Shown: in pieces, positions 47,561 to 57,385 of the stretch | Numbering within the stretch: position 1 is the first letter of the stretch | Layout: every line of letters starts with the position of its first letter | Notes under the pieces: generated by a model | What the model was told of the DNA's origin: nothing | Seen by the model: the letters and a program-made list of their open reading frames with translations, nothing else | Database searches by the model: none | NCBI GenBank assembly: GCA_029532625.1 | Contig: JARFXM010000011.1 | Span: 4,167,501-4,231,500 of the forward strand | From: Lomentospora prolificans | Taxonomy: Eukaryota; Ascomycota; Sordariomycetes; Microascales; Microascaceae | Length of the DNA: 64,000 nucleotides | Direction: 5' to 3' | Translations under genes and position numbers: made by a program

Positions 47561-48577
47561 TTACTTAAGGAACTTGGAGGCCATGCCAAGAAGGTCGCCG
47601 GCTCCACCACTACCGCCGCTACTACCCCCGCCTTGAACTTGGCTCTTAAGGTACATCTTAAGGGCCATCTCACCGGCCTGTTGGATAGCAGACTCCTTCG
47701 AAGTATCAGGAGCAACCTTGCCCTGAGACGCCTTCTGGTCGAAAAGCTTTTATGGACCAGTTAGATTAGCTTTCATCCGAGTACTATAAAAGTTCGGTCT
47801 CATATGAGCCTACCTTGCTAGCCTCAGACATGGCAAGAGCCAAAAAAGCACTCTCTGACTTAGTGCTAGAAGAGGTTTTAGGGCCCTCTTGGCCACTGGT
47901 GAAAAGCTTCAGAGCCTGCATGGCAGCAGCCGATCCGAGGCCACGAGAGTCGGCCTGGTCGTGATCATCGTTTTCGCCGAAGTACTTCTGGTGCTTGTTG
48001 ATAGCGTCTTGTGCAAGTTAGCTTACATCCCTCGTTTGTTTCAATGCGTCTCATTGCCTCACCCTCTTCATCAATATCCTGATTAGCAACCTTGTTCTTA
48101 TCGGAGCTTAAGGAGCTAAGAATTCCCCTGAAAAGCTCGCTACTTCCGGAGTCTCCCGCACGGCGAGACGCATCCTCGGCCGCACGGTCTTTATCGTCGT
48201 CGTTGTCGAGAAGATCGAGGAGATTACCAGCGAGAGGGCCTAAGGCGCCACCAGGGCCCTCTGATAAGAGAGTGAAGTGTTAGATAGTCTTATTTAATCG
48301 AAGAATGCGAGCAATGGTTGATGTTTGAGAGCTACGTACTGTTACCAGTGCCGAGAGAGGAAGCATTTGGACCTGCGGAGACGTCATGAGGTCAGATTTA
48401 TAGCTGCGCCTACACCTCCTTTCCACACTCAGAGGCCAACTTTATCCCCAGGCTAGAAAGCGTAAAGCTCGAGCGGAGAAAGAAACGGAACGCCGCTTGG
48501 TAGTGGGCACTGGGTATCGATAACTAACTGTTGTTGTCGTCCTTGTCTTGGGTAAGAGCACCAATTAACTTGTCCAT
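47561..48577 (-). CDS. Small DUF7721 / 'beta-flanking protein'-like protein
   Basis: Five exons on the minus strand, all GT-AG, join in frame to 219 residues: 48529-48577, 48340-48372, 48063-48260, 47814-48007 and 47561-47746. It starts MDKLIGALTQDKDDNN. It has a Gly-rich segment and an acidic stretch (LLDLLDNDDDKDRAAED). A block INKHQKYFGENDDHDQADS leads to a helical part, GLGSAAAMQALKLFTSG, and FLALAMSEASKLFDQKA. It ends in a Gly/Ser-rich linker and LLGMASKFLK. The order (acidic middle, Ala-rich helices with AMQALK and AMSEASKLFD, Gly-rich end closing in ASKF) matches fungal proteins annotated as beta-flanking protein or DUF7721, as I remember them. Molecular function is unknown. No signal peptide, so probably cytosolic or nuclear. 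Four introns in so short a gene is unusual here. Confidence 0.78.
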
Positions 48578-49217
48578 GATGGATGTTCCTATTCGATTGG
48601 TAACACAGCGGCTCAAGTACTCGATCTGTCTATCTCCGACTTGAGTATCGGATCGAAAATGACAATGTGGGGGGGGGGTTGGGGGGTTGTGGTCTTGAGA
48701 AGGGAAAGAAAGGAAGCAAACGCGGATCTACGCGGGGAAGAAAGCTAGAGCACAGGATTACCCAATAGGTTAACATGCACTGGCGAGCAAAGAACATAGG
48801 GAGCCCCCGGAGGCATTCGCAACCTAACCCCTCCTTGCTCCCTCTCCGCCCATCCCTCAGTGGGTAGTTTCCTAGTGATGACGTGAGCGAGGTACTAGTG
48901 ACAGTGCTGCCCCTCTCTCGATTAGAAGCCCGGATAACGTCGAGGAGTTGGGTACTGGACTAACACTCTCCTATTCTCGGCAGGCTGCTGGCTGTACTCC
49001 TTTTCGCCCAGCATCACCACGTCGAGGCCAGCACCAATGGATGACGCCGGTCGAATACAGCCCTTGGACCCAAGTACTTGGGCGCCCGGTTGATAGAGGT
49101 ACTAATACTTGGGGCTCTAGCTTGAGTATTCCTGAAACTCAGGCCGCCAGGTAATAAATACGGACTGTATGGCGGACACTGTCCAAATCAGATCAGGGGT
49201 TCCGCTGGAAGCGGGGG
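48578..49217. promoter_or_regulatory. Promoter region of the DUF7721-like gene, with G-runs
   Basis: Upstream of the minus-strand start at 48577. It contains long G-runs on the plus strand near 48668-48690 (two blocks of six or more G separated by TT), capable of forming a G-quadruplex. No gene is seen. It borders the mobile-element cluster at about 49.2 kb. Confidence 0.4.
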
Positions 49218-49460
49218 TGGAGGTCCTCCACCGGGGTGACATACGACCTGAGGCATGGTGCAGCACCTCACTTGAGGTTTGCACGGGTGTTTACATGCGA
49301 AGTAGCTGTTAATAGCTGTATCTATAGTGAAGTCTACATATAGCAGGCATAACTGTATAAATTTGGAAAGAACGATAAATAATTCCTGTATGAATTAGTA
49401 TTATAAAAAGAAGATTTCTTTTCTATCTTGAATTCTTATATTTATTTGTAGGATTAGTAG
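49218..49460 (+). mobile_element. Diverged partial copy of the terminal-inverted-repeat element
   Basis: This stretch carries GTGCAGCACCTCACTTGAGG, TTTACAT, AGCTGT, GGCATAACTGTATAAATTTG and GAAAGAAC in the same order as the left half of the element at 54696-55092. Its outer flank (TGACATACGA then CCTGAGG) is also found, inverted, just outside the right end of that element at 55097-55120. It is therefore a relative of the same element, or the detached left end of a larger one split by later insertions. Confidence 0.55.
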
Positions 49461-49959
49461 TATAAGCATGAAGGGTACAGAGTACTAACTATATATCATA
49501 GGCAGCCCAGGAGGAGTGTTACACCATACCATGCAAGCAAGCTTGGGCATGCCCTGGCAGAAGTTCGGAAGTAAGCATGTGACACCAGAGGTCAGGAAGC
49601 AAGAAGGCAAGGAATATATAAAGGAAGCAAGGAACCACATAGTAGCCAGCTAGAGAAGAACAAGAATTATTACCATCACAAGAAAACACCTACCTGCGTA
49701 CTTACAGACTATGCAGAGGTGACTTACATGAAATAGCAACCACAACGATCACTGTGAATAGCATCACAGTACCCTCACTGACTTACTTGCTAGCAGCTCA
49801 GCTGCCAGCAGGTAAGCAGCAGAGTGAAAGCCATAACAAGGAGGCCTTAAGAAAGCAGTAAAAAGCAGTAGGAAGGATAAACTTTGGCGCACAGCATGGG
49901 CCAGGAGGTGTATATGCAGGTCACTAGGGATACAGTGACCCAGGATAGCTGGATCACTA

Positions 49960-50566
49960 TAGATCATAGTGATCTGGGGGTGTGTAAGGAGGAAAAGAAG
50001 AAGGACCAACGAAGTCACAGCGATCATGATCGCCCTCATGATACCCTTGCTGGAACCAGGGTATAAGAGAAACTAATGCTGCGATGACCCGGCAGCCAGA
50101 AGCAAACGGGCAACCTAGCTAGCGATTATGATGCGGCAACCCAGCCGCCAGAGCAAACGGGCGACCCAGCTAGCGATGATGATGCGATGACCTGGCAGCT
50201 AGAACAAACGGGCCACCCAGCTAGCGGTTACGATGCGGCAACCCAGCCATCAGGGCAAACAGGCGACCCAGCTAGCAATAATGATGTGGTGACCCGGCGG
50301 CTAGGGCAAACGGGCGACCCAGCTAGCGATGATACTGCGACTACCCAGCAGTAGGAAGGGGGAGCGTCAGAGCATCCAACCATGTAGAGTTGGATGCTAG
50401 ATCGAAGGAACCTCGCACCGAGGTCACCAACTATAAAAGAAGGAGAATATCCAGGAATAAAAGGAAAAAGGAAGAAGGAAGATAGCGATTAGTGACCCAA
50501 TACACTTCACACACACCTCACATATAGTTCGCTAGCATATTGTGCCTTTTCACTCTAACATTGACA
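49960..50566 (+). repeat. LTR-like segment, forward copy
   Basis: The right end (AGCATATTGTGCC... to CACTCTAACATTGACA) matches the right ends at about 51689 and 54682. The body contains a 51-bp minisatellite and a TATAAAAG box near 50430. No gag or pol follows directly, so it is a solo or broken LTR. It is mirrored by the inverted copy at 50964-51505. Left boundary uncertain; it could reach 49.5 kb. Confidence 0.6.
50081..50352 (+). repeat. 51-bp minisatellite, about five copies
   Basis: Units of 51-52 bp begin GCGATGACC or GCGGCAACC and share a core (CAAACGGGCGACCCAGCTAGC). The two unit types alternate (1,3,5 against 2,4), giving a 102-bp higher-order period. Unit length is a multiple of three, but no long open frame runs through the array. 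Confidence 0.85.
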
Positions 50567-50963
50567 ACCCTTCCTTATAGGGTGATCAGATCACAGCTGG
50601 TCATGGTGATCCATCATAAAGGAATAATAGGAAATAAAATGTCTATTTAAACTATAGTCTCTACCACTTGTATCTAGTCTATTTCCTTGACTCTCTAGTA
50701 GCTAATACTAGCAACAGTCTAGTAAAGCTATAACAACTGCAATCACCCCGCGATATCCTCGTAATTCAAGAGGCAAGCATAAGAGCAAAGAACACTTCAG
50801 GTTAGTGCCAGCGATGATGCTGCAGCCACCCAGCAGTGTACGTTCACAACGCATGTAGCCTATTTTAGCTTTCAGCTATAGGGATAATGCTGTGAATACC
50901 TGGCGGTGAGCGTTCAGCCATATATAACTAATGTGATACTCAAAGGAACCTGTAAAGGTTGGT

Positions 50964-51505
50964 CGTCAATATTAGAGTGAAGAGGCATAATATGCTAGTG
51001 AACTAGGGTGAGGTAGGTGTGAGGTGTATTGGGTCACTAATTGCTATCCTCCTTTCTTCTTTCCCTTTATATCCTTGGATATCCTTCTTCTTTTATATTA
51101 CCTATAGCTGCTAGCCTTAGTGCGAGGTTCCTTCGATCTAGTATCCAACTCTACATAGATGCTCAGACTGCCTTTTCCTTCTGACTGCTGGGTAGTTGTA
51201 GCATCATCGCTGGCTAGACCATCCTTTTATTCTGACTGCCAGGTCATCAGATCATCATTATTAGCTAGGCTGCCTATTTGCTCTGACTGCCAGGTCATCA
51301 CATTATCGTTGTCAGCTAGGCTGCCTGTTTGCTCTGACTGCTGGGTCATCGCATCATCATCGCTAGCTAGGTTTGCCTTTTTGCCCTGACCGCCGGGTCA
51401 TTGCAGCGTCAGCTTCTCTTGCGCCCTGGTTCCAGCGAGGATATCATGGGGTGATCGTGATTGCTATGACTTCGCTGGTCTCTCTTCTTCTCTCCTTACA
51501 GAACC
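50964..51505 (-). repeat. LTR-like segment, inverted copy
   Basis: Read on the minus strand it repeats the forward copy at 49960-50566: the GTCAATATTAGAGTG end, the minisatellite, the CTGGTTCCAGC motif and a purine-rich block. The pair forms a large imperfect inverted repeat with about 400 bases between its arms. Confidence 0.6.
51165..51405 (-). repeat. Minisatellite, inverted counterpart (about four to five copies)
   Basis: Reverse-complement units of about 51-53 bp with CAAACAGGCAGCCTAGCT cores, matching the array at 50081-50352 but more diverged. Confidence 0.75.
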
Positions 51506-51511
51506 CCGCAC

Positions 51512-51689
51512 CTAGGTTGACGACTATGGGCTGTATAAAAGCAGACGAATATAAAGGAGGTATTATGGAAAAAAGGAAAGAGGAAGCTAGTGATTAGTGC
51601 CCAAATACGCTTGACCCCTACCTCATATCTACTTTACTACTATAAAGTAGTTCACTATCATATTAAACCTCTTCACTCTAATATTGATA
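51512..51689 (+). repeat. Truncated 5' LTR of the deleted Ty3/gypsy element
   Basis: The segment from GTTGACGACTATGGGCTGTA through a TATAAAAG box to CTCTAATATTGATA matches 54520-54682 in the same order and orientation. It lies about 235 bases upstream of gag, as a 5' LTR should. Its U3 part is missing. Confidence 0.65.
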
Positions 51690-51924
51690 ATCCCCCCTAA
51701 TAGAATCAAGGAAAGGCTGAGGGAAGGGGATAGTGATTAGTGAATCCGAAGTCCTACCTATACCTATTGACCCCTCTACCAAGACCCTGCTACCAGCCCG
51801 CCCTGATCCCGACACTAAGACCTTGCTGTGGAGTCGCTAATCCTATGCCTCTTCACTCTACACGACGACAACCCTTACATACTAATCGCTCTTAAAACCT
51901 GTCAGCTAGACCGTCGAGTGCAGT

Positions 51925-52887
51925 ATGTCGGAATCCGACCACCCAAACCACCAGCGCGAACCCACAGCGAAGCGCTTAAAAACGAAGCTTCCAATATTCC
52001 CCCATACGTGGCTCTCGGAATACAAAGGGGGGAGCTTTGCAGAATTGAGAACCTTTCTCTTCAAGATACATGTCGTTTTCAGCGAAGATAATGGGTACAC
52101 TGACCAACAACGCTGCTCCCTCGCCAGCGAACTCCTTGGGGGGCCGATCGGACGACAATGGGCTACACATGTTAAAACCTTTAATGGGGATATCGCAAAC
52201 ATCACCTGGGAATATATGCGAGAATGGCTTCACAACTCGCATACAGATCGCGACAACCGCGCTGCCCAAGGAGGGCGCCGCCTAGTAAACCTACGGCAAC
52301 AGGAAAACCAGAGCTTCGATTCTTACCTCGAAGAATATGAAATGATGCTAGCAGAATTCCCCTTCGACATTCCGGAGGAATTCATGTGTGTCCTTGTCTG
52401 CGTCACACTTAAAGAACCCCTACACACTATTCTTACTCAGCACGAACTTCCAAAGACCCGCGCGGAACTTGTAAAATATGCAAAGAACGCAGAGTCCACA
52501 CTAGCCCACAGCTACACTGTCCCAGGCACCTATAATCACTACCACAGCTCCCGAAGGAACCGAGCAGGGAACCCGTCCCAAGGGCGACCCGAGATGACTA
52601 ACTTGGACACCCCCCGGAGCCATAGGCGAAATCGGGCTAGCTTACCTACGGCACCGAAGGTAGCACGCGCGGGAGCCCCGCGACCCTCCGGGAATGTCTG
52701 CTATAACTGCCATACACCCGGACACCTTCTCCGAGGTTGCCCAGAGGTAATTTGTAGAGGAGGGGCATATTCAGGACAAATGTCCCACCCATCCAACCCC
52801 CCAAAACCCAGAAAGCACACCTCCAGGGCTATCATATCCCGCACTACCTTCGCGCAGAATGCCCCGCGACCAAACCCTAAACCCTGA
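51925..52887 (+). CDS. Ty3/gypsy Gag polyprotein (retrotransposon)
   Basis: A 320-codon open frame. Residues about 30-195 look like a retrotransposon capsid domain (SEYKGGSFAELRTFLFKI, then WATHVKTF, TWEYMREWLHN, LRQQENQSFDSYLEEYE). A basic linker leads to a CCHC zinc knuckle, CYNCHTPGHLLRGC (C-x2-C-x4-H-x4-C), near residue 260. Gag would package element RNA in a virus-like particle. It is the only long intact frame in the element. A stop shortly after the knuckle region separates it from the protease remnant. Sequence composition here is close to that of host genes, so decay is recent or selective. Confidence 0.88.
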   Translation: MSESDHPNHQREPTAKRLKTKLPIFPHTWLSEYKGGSFAELRTFLFKIHVVFSEDNGYTDQQRCSLASELLGGPIGRQWATHVKTFNGDIANITWEYMREWLHNSHTDRDNRAAQGGRRLVNLRQQENQSFDSYLEEYEMMLAEFPFDIPEEFMCVLVCVTLKEPLHTILTQHELPKTRAELVKYAKNAESTLAHSYTVPGTYNHYHSSRRNRAGNPSQGRPEMTNLDTPRSHRRNRASLPTAPKVARAGAPRPSGNVCYNCHTPGHLLRGCPEVICRGGAYSGQMSHPSNPPKPRKHTSRAIISRTTFAQNAPRPNPKP

Positions 52888-53640
52888 GAACACGATGAGC
52901 CAGCCGCCGACTGTATGGTCACCCGTGTGGACCTTCGACTAGGAGGGCGCTGGCTCACCTGAGAAGCCTTAATTGACAGTGGTCGTCCTTCAACGTAATA
53001 GCGGACAGGCTATTAGGCCCCCTCGCACGCGAGGGGCTTCAGCCCTACCAAGGGGAAAAAATCCGTTGGCGAAATAATCGACTCCCCATTTTGGGACAGC
53101 GACAATATTTATCCCAAATAACTGACCACCTGGGGGTAACTCGCCGGCAAACCATGACATGGATCATTGCCGATATTGGGCCCTATGATTATATCCTTGG
53201 ATATCCCTGGCACGAAGTCAGCGAACCCCTGGTCAATTACGCCCAACGTGCCTGGGCTTATCCTATGGCACCAAAAGATGTCTTTACCTGGAAAAGCAAA
53301 AGGGAACTCCATATGGCCTCGCATTCGTCGCGCGCATGTTCGCCCTCCTGACGGTCGCTAGCGGGAAGGATCCAGCTAAGGAAGAAATTCCTGTAGCACC
53401 TGAACACTAACTCGACCTCTTAGAGATCCTGGAAAAAGGAAGAAAGAGGTCCGCGACAGCCGTCCATGAGATAGTCCTGGAAAAGGGAAAAGATCCCCCC
53501 TTTGGCCCCATCTACCCCCTTCGCGGAGAAGGAGTTAGCAGTACTCTGGCAGTACCTACAGGACGCGTTGGAGAAGGATGGATTAGACCTAGCAGCAGCC
53601 CTGCAGGCGCACCCATTTTACTCCCAGCAACGAAGTCCCA
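52888..53640 (+). pseudogene. Remnant of protease and start of reverse transcriptase
   Basis: Broken coding sequence. An active-site-like ALIDSG is followed by a frame change, then IADRLLGPLAREGLQPY in another frame. A further segment reads ITDHLGVTRRQTMTWIIAD and YDYILGYPWHEV, the conserved protease end (ILG-x-PW). Near 53500 a short piece resembles the start of gypsy reverse transcriptase (PPFGPIYPL, then a Glu/Leu-rich piece after a frame change). At least one in-frame TGA precedes ALIDSG. No palm motif of reverse transcriptase (YxDD) is present. Confidence 0.7.
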
Positions 53641-53890
53641 AACCTCCCTGAAACGACCTACGAAGTAGAAGCAAGTCTAGGAAGTAAGGGCCCCCCACGG
53701 AACCGCAAATATTTAATACAATGGAAGGGTTACCCAATCGAGGAAAGCTCTTAGGAACCTCGCCAGGTATTCGAAGCAGCCCAGCTAGTAGAAGAATACA
53801 AAAGAAGACTACGCACGCAACCAAAAGGGACTAAGGGGCTTATAGTTAGGGAGGAAGAACTACCAGAGGAGGAAGAAGAGACACTCAATT
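53641..53890 (+). pseudogene. Remnant of integrase C-terminal chromodomain
   Basis: Translating from about 53650 gives ETTYEVEASLG, then RKYLIQWKGYPIEESS, stop, EPRQVFEAAQLVEEYKRR. This is a chromodomain of the chromovirus integrase type (YLI-x-WKGY...SWEP). The Trp codon of SWEP is TAG at about 53751-53753. The domain lies directly after the start of reverse transcriptase, so at least 2.5 kb of pol (most of RT, RNase H, integrase core) has been lost between. Confidence 0.8.
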
Positions 53891-53967
53891 AAGGAAGTCA
53901 ACCCGCGAACTCCCTGCGAGGCCCGAACCTTTAAACAGGAATAATCTACTACTATAAAATGAAAGAC

Positions 53968-54340
53968 TTAACCACTATCACTGTTGCTGCCAGCCGCCGC
54001 CGAACCCCCGGTAGCAGCCGCGCCCCCAGCACCCGCAACCGCAGCCACCGTGGCCGAACTCCCGGCGACCGCCTTGGTGCCAGGCCGCATAGGCTTCAAG
54101 ACAGGCCTCGCGTCAAGAATCGCATTCCTCTCAATTCGATAGCGAAGGTCCACTGCATAAATATTAGACAACCGCGCAATGGCGGCCGTCGCGTCTTCCA
54201 GGCGATTCACCAGAGTTCGCGCCATGTTGCGCTGAGCGTCGCTAGAGGAGGGATCCTCATTTCCTCATTGTCAGCGCGGCGCGCGGCCGAAAGGTCGCGC
54301 CGCAGCGTTTCCTGGATGGCGGCGGTAGTCGGCTGGAGGT
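53968..54340 (-). pseudogene. GC-rich coding-like segment on the opposite strand of the element
   Basis: A minus-strand frame of 85 codons (54225 down to 53968) starts MARTLVNRLEDATAAIARL and ends in a Gly/Ala/Ser-rich tail. Upstream, to about 54340, coding-like sequence continues in a second frame (QETLRRDLSAARRADNEEMR) and would join through a small frame change. The combined stretch looks like a helical, coiled-coil-forming protein end. It is markedly GC-rich compared with the rest of the element. I do not recognise it. It could be captured host or foreign-element sequence, or an antisense frame by chance. Confidence 0.45.
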
Positions 54341-54349
54341 ACGTTCAAC

Positions 54350-54682
54350 CTTTCAGCGCCAGCAATGATGCCGCAGCTACCCAGCGGTATGCGATCAATC
54401 TGGTCATGTGCGACTCAACCAACGCATGACCAATGCATATGACCTATCTTAGTTTTCAGCCCTAGGGATGATGAAGCGAACACCTGGTGGTGAGCGTTCA
54501 ACCCCGCGTGACTAAACGCCACTTGACGACTATGGGCTGTATAAAAGAAGAATAATATCAAGGGGATATCAAGGGAAAAGAGAGGGAAGATAGCGATTAG
54601 TGGCTGAATACACATTCACACCTATCTCACATCTACGAAGTAGTTCGCTTCCATATTGTGCCTCTTTACTCTAACATTGACA
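54350..54682 (+). repeat. 3' LTR of the deleted Ty3/gypsy element
   Basis: The R/U5-like part (CTATGGGCTGTATAAAAG to CTCTAACATTGACA) matches 51512-51689. The upstream U3-like part (AGCAATGATGCCGCAGC ... GGTGGTGAGCGTTCA) matches an isolated segment at about 50805-50916. Left boundary estimated. Confidence 0.65.
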
Positions 54683-54695
54683 ACCACCCCTTACA

Positions 54696-55092
54696 GTGGA
54701 GCACCTCACCTGACGTTACAGGAGGATTTACATAAGCAAAACTACGCCTCATGAGCAAGGTTTGACCAAAGACATGCTCCACCAGTCAGGTCCAGTTTTA
54801 CAGCTGCAACCAGCTGTAACTATGGTGAGGTCTGAATATGCTAGGCACAACTGTATATAACTTTGGAAAGAACAATGAACAATTCTAATCAGCACAAAAA
54901 GAATAATTCTATTGAATAAGAGTGAGATTTTTCATAATATAATGAGGAAAATAATGTATTTTTAATACCTGAAGTTAGTTGACCTGATTGATGACTCATG
55001 TTCGCACTAACATGGTGTGGGGCAAATCATGTTCACTTGAGGCATGGGTTTGCTTATGTAATAACCCTGTAACGTCAGGTGAAGTGCTCCAC
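54696..55092. mobile_element. ~400-bp element with ~60-bp terminal inverted repeats (MITE-like)
   Basis: The left end starts GTGGAGCACCTCACCTGACG and continues TTACAG, ATTTACATAAGCAAA. The reverse complement of the right end starts GTGGAGCACTTCACCTGACG and continues TTACAG, ATTACATAAGCAAA. The match covers about 60 bases with few mismatches. The interior is AT-rich and non-coding. CCACCCCT occurs just outside both ends (54684-54691 and 55092-55099), a possible target duplication, but four extra bases on the left make that uncertain. It abuts the LTR end, so insertion order could be resolved. Confidence 0.7.
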
Positions 55093-57385
55093 CACCCCTC
55101 AGGTTGTACATCGTATGTCATCCCTGAAGCGAGGACCATCTTCAGCTTGACAGCAATGGGCCCATGTGTCGATACCCGAGAAGCGGGGGAGCTGGATCAG
55201 ATCCTAACGCGAAAATAGCCCCGCTCACCTGCTGAATCCTCACCAAGTTTGGGCTAGTCAGCCCTGATTGGTCCCGAAGAGGTAGGACATCCCCACCTAT
55301 CCCATCATCCCGTACTCGTATATGGGGCGGATATCCTATCATCGATTTAATAGCCTCCTATGATCTAATATCGCCCCAGTTTCCCAGACAAGTGCAAATG
55401 CTTGTGTTCCTGTCTTGGCGGAGACCCCGAGCTTTTGCCTTGCTCCCCGCATGAGCTCGGGAGACCCTTAATCCCCTCGGAAAGTCTAGCGCCTCTGACG
55501 TGACGGTTTCTTGCCGACTCCCATGCAATGACGTCATCAAGACCCCATTGAGCTCCGCATCGAACCCTTCAAGATCCTACTAGGACCCTGAATCTATTTT
55601 TCCCGCGTGGAAGGGGTGGTCTGCTCTAATGCTTCCACGTCATGCAGGTGACCGTTCACGAGCCGCATTTTGTTGGCGGAGGCCGGATAATGGGGATTCT
55701 CGTGGGCATTTTGCCGTGGGGAGGATCATTCTCTCCTCTACCTACGCAAAGTCTGTATTCGGAGGGCGTTGGTAAACCAACGAAGTGTATCCCCACTAGA
55801 TGCACCCTCGTACCCGTTCCTGAGTCGATGACACACAATACGCTCCCCTTTAAAACTGTAGGAGAAAAATGTAGGTGGCAGTTCAGGCAGGACCCTTGAT
55901 TTGTCTTTTTTAGCCTGATGTAACCCATATGCAAGACAGGAAAAGCGGCGAAGGGGAAACCGGTCCGTAGCAGAACCCACATGCTGGCTTCGCACAGATT
56001 TTCACTACGTCATCATGAATTTTCCCCCCAATTCCTCCCGTCCGAAGTCTTCCCACCCCAAAAAAAGAAAATACCAGAAAAAAACTCTGGCGCCTCCAGC
56101 TCTTTTGCTCCCCTACCCTCGTCCACTACGGGCGACCCCGCGCTAAAATTCAATATCAATGCGAGATGAAATTTTAAAGGTCCTCGGCGCATCAGAGGCG
56201 CCATGACGATGGAGGTAGGACTGTATGTGGAATTTCCACTTGCATCTCACCAATTAAACCTCTTCCCATGATGCATACGGCTCCCTTCCCGTGCCCTGGC
56301 CTGAAATCATGCCAAGCGCCATGGAGTCCCGGAGAGATAGTGGCGAGCCTCATCCACATGGTGGGGAAGAGGCTTGGATTGCGCGTCAATCCGCCTCGCC
56401 GTAAACGTGAAGCTCTGCCGACTTCACTCTTTCACGCGTCTTTCCCAAGTGGCATTCTCACTCGGGTCGGCTTACGTTCTCTCATGAGCATCAATTGGAT
56501 ATACGTATACTTTTAACGAGGAGAGCAAGAGAGGATATGCCCCAGAGTAAAAATTCACACTGATATCCTAATCCGTATCTGCCCGGATACCAGAAAACAT
56601 AGATCAAACAAACCACTCACTCCGTTCCGTGATCCTACATGCGTGTACTCTAGGATCCCCCTGATGTATCCCATACTGCTTTTGACCATGAACCTAAAAC
56701 TAAGAGAAAAGGGGAAAAACGAAATAACAGCCCACAAAAAAAAAATAAAAGGTTAGAAGAGCTAAGCCCACCCAAAATTGAGACCCAAGAAGGGGCAAAA
56801 ACCACCTAGAAGATTAGACCGAATATAAGCGCCGTCATTGCCTACTCAGATGCCCATCTCCTCTATAGCGCGCCTGTGATAGAACTGAAACAGCGGAGTA
56901 CAAAGCAGAGGAAGTTAGGAAAGGAGCTTTGCGGAAGATATCAAGGACTTGGAACATATTGCCTCCGTTCTCCGTACTCTACTGAGTATAGCAGAATCGA
57001 GAAGAGAGCGATACACCACAAGGCCTACGTAGGCTCCAGCGGAGACTAACTACCTTGAGACCGCGCCACTGCATCATTAGGATTATTTCGAAGCAAGAAC
57101 GGATAGAGGTGAAGAAAAGGGATGGGCTGAAAAAAAAAGAAGCGAAATGTAATTATTGTTGCATAGTACATCGAATTGAAATCGTAATGTCCGTACCCGC
57201 CGTCTCTATATGCGCGTATGATGTTTCGCCAAGCAAAGAAATTCGTTCGTCGTATCGTTAAGCACAACGGTAATCATGATATATCTCGGATAGAAGTTGA
57301 ATGACATCGCAGGCAAGAGAGGGTAACTCTCATGCGATGTATAGCGACTCGGGTTTGTATGTTGGAACTTGTCGTATTGTTTATC
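55093..57385. other. Intergenic region between transposon cluster and WC-2
   Basis: 2.3 kb without a recognisable gene. Frames up to about 108 codons near 55640-56000 overlap on both strands and lack known motifs. The final ~300 bases should hold the WC-2 3' UTR. A-rich patches occur near 56730-56760 and 57120-57150. Confidence 0.4.

Noticed and set aside
49235..49250. ACATACGACC resembling the 5' end of fungal 5S rRNA
   Set aside because: Only about ten bases match; the following sequence lacks the internal control regions of 5S genes, and the match lies in a repeat flank.
49764..50039. 91-codon minus-strand frame in the LTR-like segment
   Set aside because: Reappears diverged in the inverted copy (about 51420-51530), so it belongs to repeat sequence; no protein feature is recognisable.
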